DNA from: a virus
IMG/VR virus record: IMGVR_UViG_3300001450_000322
Coordinates: 1 to 23,425 of that record
Strand: one strand, 5' to 3'
Length of the DNA stretch: 23,425 bases
The notes below the pieces were generated by a model. That model did not search any database. It saw nothing but the letters and a program-made list of their open reading frames with translations, and was not told the origin of the DNA. The position numbers were made by a program, and so were the translations under genes. Each line of letters opens with the position of its first letter. Position 1 is the stretch's first letter. Below, piece by piece: positions 16,213 to 22,032 of the stretch.

Positions 16213-16242
16213 CTAGGATAGGGCAATAGCCCTCGCACCTAG
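16213..16242. repeat. Nested inverted repeat containing the AGGGC/GCCCT palindrome
   Basis: CTAGG (16213-16217) pairs with CCTAG (16238-16242), and inside it AGGGC (16220-16224) pairs with GCCCT (16229-16233) around AATA. The core differs by one base from the palindrome at 10571-10584. On the minus strand it is followed by TTTTCTTC, so it might act as an operator, leader hairpin or terminator. Confidence 0.55.
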
Positions 16243-16273
16243 ATTTATTTTGGTGACAGAGTTATATAACAAT

Positions 16274-16383
16274 GTCCCCTGTCGGCAGTAGATGCCTGTC
16301 CGCTGTGTTCAAGAGAACCGACTGGAGCCTAGAACTCCGGGAAGCGACAGGGGCACTTATTCAATGCTTTTCTAGGAGGCAGT
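16274..16383 (+). ncRNA. Structured 5' leader with a loop-to-Shine-Dalgarno pseudoknot
   Basis: CCCCTGTCG (16276-16284) pairs perfectly with CGACAGGGG (16345-16353), closing a 60-nt domain. Inside are GGCA/TGCC (16284-16287 with 16293-16296), GTTC/GAAC around AAGA (16307-16318), and TGGAG/CTCCG (16323-16327 with 16335-16339). The last holds a 7-nt loop CCTAGAA (16328-16334). That whole loop is complementary to TTCTAGG at 16370-16376, which overlaps the start of AGGAGG (16374-16379) before the initiator ATG at 16384. Pairing would block ribosome access. It resembles a riboswitch or autogenous translational control element, but I recognise no known class. Confidence 0.55.
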
Positions 16384-17037
16384 ATGATTGTGAAAATTAC
16401 CAACTGGGATGTCTTCCAGCATTACCAGAACAGAAGGCCGCCGTGGATAAAGTTACACAGGCAGCTACTTGAAAATAGACACTGGCATCAATTGGGTTCT
16501 GACGCTAGCAAGTTGCTAGTGGAGTGTTGGCTCATCGCTAGCGACAACAGCGATGGCACTATCCACGATGAGCTAGAAGATTTGGCATTTCGGTTGCATC
16601 GTGATGCAACGACAATCTTGCCATTACTGCAAGAGCTTGTGGGACATGGGTTTATACAGATTGAGACTGATGATGCTAGTGAGGTGCTAGCAGAACGCTT
16701 GCAGGTTGCTGTACCAGAGACAGAGGGAGAGGGAGAGACAAAGAAGAGAGAGAGAGTTGTATACTCAGAATCTTTTGAAGAGTTGTGGCAGATACATCGA
16801 AGTGGAAGCAAAAAGAATGCACTCCCTTATTATAAAAAGGCAATAAAGATAGTCAGCCATGAGGAGTTAAAGGATGCTCTGTTGAAGTACACAAGAACAT
16901 TCAGCAAAGACTTCAAGGGTATGCATCTGTCTAGGTGGCTGAAAGATGAACGGTGGGAAGAACAAGAAGGTACTGGTCAGGCCACTACCTTTTTAACATT
17001 GCAGGGTTGGTCACCTCCAGCATTACAGGGGAAATAA
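16384..17037 (+). CDS. Phage replication initiator (replisome-organiser type)
   Basis: 217 aa. The N-terminal region (about 15-95) runs WIKLHRQLLENRHWHQL, then SKLLVECWLIASDN, DGTIHDELEDLAFRL and LLQELVGHGFIQI, the winged-helix layout of phage replication initiators. A Glu/Gly/Lys-rich linker (about 112-124) follows. The C-terminal part (about 128-200) has SFEELWQIHRSGSKKNALPYY and MHLSRWLKDERWEE, typical of helicase-loading replication proteins. AGGAGG lies 4 nt before the ATG and is covered by the putative leader pseudoknot. The stop overlaps the helicase start (TAATG), supporting initiator-helicase pairing. The origin may lie inside this gene. Confidence 0.78.
   Translation: MIVKITNWDVFQHYQNRRPPWIKLHRQLLENRHWHQLGSDASKLLVECWLIASDNSDGTIHDELEDLAFRLHRDATTILPLLQELVGHGFIQIETDDASEVLAERLQVAVPETEGEGETKKRERVVYSESFEELWQIHRSGSKKNALPYYKKAIKIVSHEELKDALLKYTRTFSKDFKGMHLSRWLKDERWEEQEGTGQATTFLTLQGWSPPALQGK
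16504..16756 (+). other. Possible replication origin: GCTAGYR repeats and a purine tract within the initiator gene
   Basis: Five GCTAG[CT][AG] heptamers start at 16504, 16515, 16537, 16675 and 16686. The outer four form two pairs, each spaced exactly 11 bp, about one helical turn. A 41-nt tract at 16716-16756 has only two pyrimidines and codes for the linker between the two protein domains. Repeats followed by a skewed tract inside the initiator gene recall the lambda ori. Caution: both pairs encode a similar peptide (DASxxLxE), so coding may explain part of the repetition. Confidence 0.35.
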
Positions 17038-17906
17038 TGAAAAATTTAACGAATGCAGATTATTTAAAAGAGTTTGCCATAAGGCAGACGGCAGAACCAG
17101 AAGCAGTGCCAACGCCCTTTCCCTCATTAAATTCCATTCTAAGGGATGAGGGCGGTGGCATAGGTACAGCCAAAGGGTGGGTCGGAATCATAGCTGCAAA
17201 TCCGGGGCACTTCAAATCTGTGCTAGGCATTAACTTCTGCGCAGAGGCTATGAAGAAAGGTATGCCCACTGCGTATGTGAGTTTGGAAATGTCTGACAAT
17301 CAAATTGCATCCAGAGCTTATGCGATTATTTCTGGACAATCGGTGGCACGTTTGGAGAGTGGTAGTTTTTCGCCAAAGACATTTGAACTTGCGTCTGGTG
17401 AGGTGATGAAGATGCCACCTCTCTATTGTCCAGAGAGAGTTTCCACCCAGTGGGAAGATGTGGTTGATTTTGTGAAGGTCTGCCATGAGGAACACTCTGT
17501 AGATTATTTCGTACTCGACTACATCCAGCTTACGGCCATAGGTGGCAGTGAGAGCATAGTAGAGGCGATATCAAATGTGACCACTGACCTTCGAGCATGG
17601 GCAGTCAACAACAGGGTGTGCGTGATTATTCTGTCACAGTTTAACCGAAGGACATCTTCGGATTATACGCAGCCACCTCGAAGTCAGGGACTTCATGGAT
17701 CTCAAATCTTGGAAGCCTCAGCCGACTGGATAGCCTTGGTTGACCACAGCAGAGTCAAGAGGGAAAACAATAGATGTCTCTTTTGGCTGTGTATCGATAA
17801 GAACCGCCATGGTGTTTCTCAGATTTCCATTCCTGTCGAAGTGAGCTATGATACATTAAGAGCAAGAGAATGTTTAGAGGATGAACTGAATGAATTTATC
17901 AAATAA
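17037..17906 (+). CDS. DnaB-like replicative helicase, RecA fold
   Basis: 289 aa from the ATG in the TAATG junction at 17035-17039, with AGGGGAAA before it. Motifs: Walker A region AANPGHFKS (53-61), the YVSLEM strand with Glu84, the Walker B equivalent FVLDYIQL (158-165), ILSQFNRR (198-205) and DKNRHG (254-259). These are the DnaB family H1, H1a, H2, H3 and H4-like elements. It lacks the N-terminal DnaB domain and is shorter than bacterial DnaB, as in many phage helicases. In the Walker A motif the glycine before Lys60 is replaced by Phe59. It should unwind DNA at the fork after loading by the preceding gene's product. Confidence 0.86.
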   Translation: MKNLTNADYLKEFAIRQTAEPEAVPTPFPSLNSILRDEGGGIGTAKGWVGIIAANPGHFKSVLGINFCAEAMKKGMPTAYVSLEMSDNQIASRAYAIISGQSVARLESGSFSPKTFELASGEVMKMPPLYCPERVSTQWEDVVDFVKVCHEEHSVDYFVLDYIQLTAIGGSESIVEAISNVTTDLRAWAVNNRVCVIILSQFNRRTSSDYTQPPRSQGLHGSQILEASADWIALVDHSRVKRENNRCLFWLCIDKNRHGVSQISIPVEVSYDTLRARECLEDELNEFIK

Positions 17907-18162
17907 ACCTGACCTGATTTTACGAGACATCAAGCGATCAGTTAAGGAAGGTTACTTTGATCGAAGAAGGGATCCGGATTACAGACCTTCCGAACTAATG
18001 ACCACTAGCGTCGAAGATTTGTTGGTCGCTGTAAACTTGATGTCTGATGCGGAGAGACGTAGATATCTAGGTAGGATCGGAGAATTTCCGAGGGACACAG
18101 GTACATCTTTGTCCGGTGAGACAAAAAAAACAAACAGGAAGAAGAGGTGGCTGGCAAGGTAA
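17890..18162 (+). CDS. Unknown basic protein, 90 aa
   Basis: The start overlaps the helicase gene by 17 bp. The sequence is charged: RDIKRSVKEGYFDRRRDPDY near the N-terminus, a helical middle SVEDLLVAVNLMSDAERRRYL, and a basic end KKTNRKKRWLAR. There is no membrane segment or cysteine. GTG of the next gene lies within its last codons. No family recognised. Its position between helicase and terminase genes suggests a replication or packaging accessory, without direct evidence. Confidence 0.6.
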   Translation: MNLSNKPDLILRDIKRSVKEGYFDRRRDPDYRPSELMTTSVEDLLVAVNLMSDAERRRYLGRIGEFPRDTGTSLSGETKKTNRKKRWLAR

Positions 18163-18494
18163 GATCTATAGATGGCGATGGGGCGCACAGGCTGATATGC
18201 GCCGTGTTGGAGCATTCAATCAGAGACATGCGAAGCAATGGAGAGAAGTCAGTAACGATAGTGAGCTACGATGACTTTGTCACTGCAACTGTGTGGCTAG
18301 GCAGCAACCAGGCGTGGGATTGGTTTGACCATTGCAGTTTGGATCAATCGAGAGCGTTGTTGGTGCTGGATTGGCAGAAATATGCTAAGAAGATTCTGCT
18401 TAGTAATTATAGAAAGTTGAGTGAAAACCAGATAGAAATACTGACAAAGGGTGTAGCAGCACTAGAGGAAATTCAACGGCAGACCAGCCGATAG
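18147..18494 (+). CDS. Unknown helical protein, 115 aa
   Basis: GTG start with GGAAGAAGAG just upstream and a 16-bp overlap with the previous gene. Segments: HRLICAVLEHSIRDM, TIVSYDDFVTATVWL, QAWDWFDH, LLVLDWQKYAKK and LSENQIEILTKGVAALEEI. It is mostly helical with five or so aromatic positions and no catalytic motif. Not recognised. It is the last gene before the 76-nt gap ahead of the terminase genes. Confidence 0.6.
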   Translation: MAGKVRSIDGDGAHRLICAVLEHSIRDMRSNGEKSVTIVSYDDFVTATVWLGSNQAWDWFDHCSLDQSRALLVLDWQKYAKKILLSNYRKLSENQIEILTKGVAALEEIQRQTSR

Positions 18495-18570
18495 AGATGC
18501 ACTGATAAATAACGCTAGCAGGAGGCTAGCACTATGCTAGACAAGAATCATTAAAACTTCGGTAGCTCCG
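18495..18570 (+). promoter_or_regulatory. Gap with a Shine-Dalgarno-presenting hairpin and a 6-codon minicistron
   Basis: GCTAGC (18514-18519) and GCTAGC (18525-18530) form a 6-bp stem around AGGAG, so the strong AGGAGG lies in the loop and stem top. Eight nt later ATG 18534-18536 opens MLDKNH and stops at TAA 18552-18554. The terminase small-subunit frame starts downstream at GTG 18571 without its own Shine-Dalgarno. This may be a leader minicistron feeding re-initiation, or the remains of the true start in another frame. Confidence 0.5.
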
Positions 18571-18966
18571 GTGAAGAAAAAAGCACCGAAAAAGAGGGCC
18601 AAACCTAAAGCCAAAATGGCCAAGCAGCCACATGGTGGAGCCCTGAAGGTTGGCAACCCTGGCAATCGAGGTGGTGGCACAATTACCACTGAGCTACGGC
18701 AGACACTGAAGGGTGATTTGGAACTCGCTCGCCTTCGGGTGGTAGAGATATTGGCAGATACTGATGCCGAGAATAGAGACATCATTGCGATCTTCGACAA
18801 GCTCGCTAAATACTCCATTGGTGAGAAAAGGGACGCTGTGCTTGTCGATGTTGAACTACTCAACGAGTTCTTCAATGTGGTGCAAAGATTTGTGTCCACA
18901 GATGAAGAACTGAAAGAAATACGGGAGGCTTGGCTTGAAATTCTCGCCAAACGTCTTAGAGCCTAA
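18571..18966 (+). CDS. Terminase small subunit-like protein
   Basis: 131 aa from GTG 18571, but the start is uncertain: the frame is open back to 18541 and the only good Shine-Dalgarno serves an ATG in a different frame. A very basic N-terminus (KKKAPKKRAKPKAK) leads to VGNPGNRGGG, a motif I associate with DUF5681-type and terminase small-subunit-like phage proteins. It then has helical segments including ELARLRVVEIL, DIIAIFDKLAKY and a C-terminal acidic helix. It overlaps the large-subunit gene by 32 bp. In this role it would bind phage DNA at the packaging site. The call rests mainly on that position and the motif. Confidence 0.68.
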   Translation: MKKKAPKKRAKPKAKMAKQPHGGALKVGNPGNRGGGTITTELRQTLKGDLELARLRVVEILADTDAENRDIIAIFDKLAKYSIGEKRDAVLVDVELLNEFFNVVQRFVSTDEELKEIREAWLEILAKRLRA

Positions 18967-20620
18967 CCGCCTACGGCAAGCAGCGGTCATGTCTGAGTAC
19001 AAGGAGTTCGGCAAGACAATCACTGTGACTCCACACACTGAGTACCAGGAAGACCCAATTGGATGGATGCGTGATAAGCTTGGGATACCTGAACACACCA
19101 TACGTTGGTCAATGAACCCTAACTACAAAGATTATAAGTGGGATGGCACCGCTGACCCCATGGTCAGTGTACTCGATGCACTAGTCAAATGGGAGAACGT
19201 GGGAGTCGAGTCCGGCACAGGCACAGGCAAGACATTTCTCGGTGCTGCCATCGTGCTATGGTTTCTCGCTGTGTGGGAAGACTCGGTCGTAGTGACGGCT
19301 GCCCCGAAGCTTAACCAGTTGACTAAGCATTTGTGGAAAGAGATAGGAGCACTGTGGCCTCGCTTTCAGAGTCACTTTCCAGCAGCAGAACTCTTGGCAT
19401 CTGGAGTCATTAGGATGAGACCAGCTATTGAAGACCGAGAGACATGGGCAGCCACAGCGTTTGGTTGTGGAGTGGGTGCCGAAGAGGCATCTGCTACCAA
19501 GGCACAGGGATGGCACGCACCTCACATGTTGATATTGACCGAGGAGACACCAGGAGTTCATCCAGCTATCATGGTAGCATTTGAAAACACCTGTTCAGCA
19601 CCTCACAACATCCGGCTGGCCTTTGGCAACCCAGACTTTGAGGAAGATGAACTCCATCAATTCTGCCTGAACCCTGGAGTACGCCACATCCGAATCTCTG
19701 CTTTGGATCATCCGAATGTCGTTACCGGTGATGCGATGACCGTGCCTGGTGCTGTCAGTACTCCTGCTATCGCCAGAAGAGAGACGTTGTATGAGCATAT
19801 CCCCCAGATGTATCAAAGTAGAGTACGGGGCATTTCACCGAAGCAAGCAACCGGTGTGGCGCTGAACTATGTGGAGGCAGACCATTTAGAGCATTTCGAT
19901 GATACAAACATGAGAAAGCAAAAGTGGCCGATGTACGCAGGGATAGACTTCGGAGCTTGGAGGTTCAGCTTCGTGCTAGCAACGGCAGACAGGGCAAAGC
20001 GTCTACACATCATCGAAGACTTCTTCTCGCAACAAGAAACATTGAGTAAGAGGGCAGAGACAATCGTAGAAATGTTGCAACGCTATGATGCTCCGGAGAG
20101 TACGCCAATCTGGGGAGACTCTGCTAACCCACAAGATATTATGGAAATCAATGAAGCATTTAGAAAGCTCAAGGTACGCTACCGGGTGCGCTCAGTGGCA
20201 AAGGTGTCTGCTGAGGGTAAGCCATTCAGGGCAGCATGTGTAGAGCGTCTTAACGATCTCCTCGGACGCAGGGCTTTGCTCTTTGATCGTGATCTTGGGT
20301 TGCACAGCCAATGGCAGAAGGGAGCATCAGTAGCTAGCCAAGGCCGCCTGATGCGAGAGTCTCGGTTGCTCTGGGAGATAAGGCAGTGGCGATATCCAGA
20401 CAAGAAAGAAGGTCAGGCACAGCGACAGGATCCCTCAGACGATAGTGCTGATGGAGCCGATGGGATAGCTGCCTTGAGATATTTAGTCATGTCTTGGTGG
20501 AAAGGAGCACAGTACGAAGCAGTGCCGGAGAAGACGCAGCCCAATCGAGACTTCGGGTTGGAGGAAAAACTAGATCGCATAGCAAAATACAACACCAGAC
20601 AGGAGCGATACCCATGGTAA
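18935..20620 (+). CDS. Terminase large subunit
   Basis: 561 aa. TTG at 18935 is preceded by GGGAGG at good spacing; the alternative ATG at 18989 lacks one. ATPase: Walker A SGTGTGKT (93-100), Walker B MLILTEE (198-204) with Glu203 as the likely catalytic residue, and coupling motif LAFGNP (228-233). Nuclease: GIDFG (Asp338), WGDSA (Asp396) and DGADG (Asp508), the three acidic residues of the RNase H-like fold. The enzyme translocates DNA into the prohead through the portal and cuts the concatemer. The Walker B aspartate is replaced by Thr202. The end overlaps the next small gene by 7 bp. Confidence 0.95.
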   Translation: MKFSPNVLEPNRLRQAAVMSEYKEFGKTITVTPHTEYQEDPIGWMRDKLGIPEHTIRWSMNPNYKDYKWDGTADPMVSVLDALVKWENVGVESGTGTGKTFLGAAIVLWFLAVWEDSVVVTAAPKLNQLTKHLWKEIGALWPRFQSHFPAAELLASGVIRMRPAIEDRETWAATAFGCGVGAEEASATKAQGWHAPHMLILTEETPGVHPAIMVAFENTCSAPHNIRLAFGNPDFEEDELHQFCLNPGVRHIRISALDHPNVVTGDAMTVPGAVSTPAIARRETLYEHIPQMYQSRVRGISPKQATGVALNYVEADHLEHFDDTNMRKQKWPMYAGIDFGAWRFSFVLATADRAKRLHIIEDFFSQQETLSKRAETIVEMLQRYDAPESTPIWGDSANPQDIMEINEAFRKLKVRYRVRSVAKVSAEGKPFRAACVERLNDLLGRRALLFDRDLGLHSQWQKGASVASQGRLMRESRLLWEIRQWRYPDKKEGQAQRQDPSDDSADGADGIAALRYLVMSWWKGAQYEAVPEKTQPNRDFGLEEKLDRIAKYNTRQERYPW

Positions 20621-20970
20621 GAAAAAAGCCAAGGACCGAAAAGCAACTCAAAAGAACAGCAAAGAGGCAATTTGAAAGAGCGAAGGCTGAATACGCCAAC
20701 AAGGTAACAACAGTGACAGATGTGAAGAAGATTCTAACAAGCTATCACGATCACATGATTAACCCCCGATTGGAGTTCCTAGAGGAGTACGTCATGTACA
20801 AGCGCATGAGACCATGGGAGAAAGCATATTACCGTTGGTTAAATTGCAAGGCGTGGTTTAAGGCACGTTATCGGACAATACAACGCAGTGTGTATGCTAG
20901 AAGGTGGGGAAAAGAGAACTCAGCAGCACTAGATCGCATGTCGAAAGGAGAGACTATCGAAAATGACTAA
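20614..20970 (+). CDS. Unknown strongly basic protein, 118 aa
   Basis: ATG 20614 is chosen because AGGAG lies 8 nt upstream and the start overlaps the terminase end; the same frame open from 20494 lies inside the terminase gene and is ignored. It is rich in Lys and Arg (RKKPRTEKQLKRTAKRQFER) with aromatic helices (YVMYKRM, YYRWLNCKAWFKARY). Basic small proteins between terminase and portal genes are common, but no family is recognised. It could bind DNA or the packaging complex. Confidence 0.62.
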   Translation: MVRKKPRTEKQLKRTAKRQFERAKAEYANKVTTVTDVKKILTSYHDHMINPRLEFLEEYVMYKRMRPWEKAYYRWLNCKAWFKARYRTIQRSVYARRWGKENSAALDRMSKGETIEND

Positions 20971-21250
20971 TGGACTGAGCAAAGCCAGCAATCTGCCCAC
21001 GATCACCATAGGCTTTGCAGTGGCGGTACTGGCAGCTACATGGGTAACGTCGGCCAAATTCTCCGACATACAAGATAGCATCCAGGCGAATCAGGTTGAA
21101 TTGCAGGATCTCGGTGACAGAAGCTCTAAGTATATTGGAGTGTCCGGTCTACTCACCAGGCGTTTGGACGAGTTGGAGGCAAGGGTCACCAAACTGGAGC
21201 TTGATATGGCTGTATTGCAGTCCCAACTCCAGGCGGTGCTGTCCAGATGA
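20963..21250 (+). CDS. Membrane-anchored coiled-coil protein, 95 aa
   Basis: A hydrophobic segment at about residues 12-30 (LPTITIGFAVAVLAATWV) is followed by long heptad-like helices (VELQDLGDRSSK and LTRRLDELEARVTKLEL, then LQSQLQ). It has the same TM-plus-coiled-coil architecture as the protein at 6918-7226 but a different sequence. The start overlaps the previous stop (ATGACTAA) and the end overlaps the next start (ATGA). Function unknown; a membrane-linked assembly or lysis-timing role would be speculation. Confidence 0.66.
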   Translation: MTNGLSKASNLPTITIGFAVAVLAATWVTSAKFSDIQDSIQANQVELQDLGDRSSKYIGVSGLLTRRLDELEARVTKLELDMAVLQSQLQAVLSR

Positions 21251-21471
21251 AAGCGAAGATCCACATCAATCAGCACAAGATCAGGAGCAATGCCAAGACT
21301 GGAGAACGTGAGCCAGTCATTACAGTGAAGACATATAAAAGCAACGAGTATGCAACGTATGTTACCATTGATGGTCCATCGAAGGTGGTCTACTCTCCGG
21401 ACAAGCCGCTGTCTTGTGGTGCCAAGGTATGGATCGAAGCTGAGTATGAGGACGTTGAGGTCGGACAGTGA
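21247..21471 (+). CDS. Small conserved-looking phage protein, 74 aa
   Basis: Beta-strand-rich: KIHINQHKI, PVITVKTYKSN, YATYVTIDGPSKVVYSP and CGAKVWIEAEYEDVEV. The INQH, VKTYKSN and LSCGAKVWIE elements look familiar to me from uncultured marine-type phage genomes, where such small proteins lie between terminase and portal genes, but I give this only as recollection. No catalytic motif. It begins in an ATGA overlap and ends in a GTGA overlap with the next gene. Confidence 0.62.
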   Translation: MKAKIHINQHKIRSNAKTGEREPVITVKTYKSNEYATYVTIDGPSKVVYSPDKPLSCGAKVWIEAEYEDVEVGQ

Positions 21472-21779
21472 GGTGGCCATGGGTCAGCAGGATAGCTTAC
21501 GATTTATTGCTAGATGAGCGTGACCGGCTAAGAGCCAAGAACGACAACTGGGAAGACCATGTACGAAGAGTGAAACGCAAGGAGAAAGGTATGACTGAGC
21601 TACCAGCAGAAAAGAAGGTGCCACTAGAGCCAATCCCCGGTGAGATAGAGCGTATCATACAAAAGTTCGGTAGTGAGGCCACCCGGCAAGGGGTCCGCAA
21701 CAACGTGTTGATGGCTCGACACCGACAAGGCCAGCCTTGGAGTAAGATACAGCAAACCTTGGAAAACAGCCTTGATTAG
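21468..21779 (+). CDS. Small charged coiled-coil-like protein, 103 aa
   Basis: GTG start inside the previous stop (GTGA). It begins MRWPWVSRIAYDLLLDERDR and continues with a charged helix up to KRKEKGM, then a Pro/Glu region, VPLEPIPGE, and a helical end IQKFGSEATRQGVRNNVLM. The WPWVSR opening followed by a short helix is a layout I have seen in small phage proteins near portal genes. No function assigned. It overlaps the HTH gene that follows by 8 bp. Confidence 0.6.
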   Translation: MRWPWVSRIAYDLLLDERDRLRAKNDNWEDHVRRVKRKEKGMTELPAEKKVPLEPIPGEIERIIQKFGSEATRQGVRNNVLMARHRQGQPWSKIQQTLENSLD

Positions 21780-21999
21780 ACTTTCACCAAGAGAGCGACA
21801 AGTTGTTGTGCTTCTTGGAGGCGAGGGTTTGACATACAGACAGGTGGGAAACAGGCTAGGCATTTCGTCTCGAACAGTCGAGACCTATGCTCGACGCGTC
21901 TTGCACAGATATCCTAATAGCAAAAAGCCACAAGCAGCCATCACTGAGATCTACTATACCTTTGTAAGTGTACCCACTGACAGTGGAACCTCTGACTGA
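21772..21999 (+). CDS. Stand-alone LuxR-type (GerE) helix-turn-helix protein
   Basis: 75 aa, TTG start overlapping the preceding stop. LSPRERQVVVLLGGEGLTYR, then QVGNRLGISSRTVETYARRV matches the four-helix LuxR/GerE DNA-binding domain, including the characteristic G-[IL]-S-x-[RK]-T-V-E recognition helix. No receiver or autoinducer domain is present. Proteins of this size are DNA binders only. Here it could act as a late-gene regulator, or the HTH could be a packaging-DNA recogniser. The TTG start and weak Shine-Dalgarno make the exact beginning uncertain. Confidence 0.72.
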   Translation: MIRLSPRERQVVVLLGGEGLTYRQVGNRLGISSRTVETYARRVLHRYPNSKKPQAAITEIYYTFVSVPTDSGTSD

Positions 22000-22032
22000 C
22001 CTGGGCGAGTATGAAGTGTTATTTTCTTAACT

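Larger units (their letters stand above)
16156..16383. promoter_or_regulatory. Divergent control region between the leftward and rightward blocks
   Basis: 228 bp separates the outward-facing genes at 16155 and 16384. It contains the inverted-repeat hairpin at 16213-16242, a perfect AT-rich palindrome GTTATATAAC at 16261-16270 that offers a TATAAC-like box on both strands, and the structured leader at 16274-16383. No good -35 box was found at consensus spacing, so exact promoters are not assigned. Position alone makes this the likely start of both transcripts. Confidence 0.6.

Noticed and set aside
16276-16354. Leader read as a tRNA (7-bp CCCCTGT/ACAGGGG acceptor, 7-nt loop with TAG in the middle)
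   Set aside because: There is no T-arm with a TTCRA loop, the base before the would-be anticodon is C rather than U, and the middle hairpin has a 4-nt loop. A non-tRNA structured leader fits better.
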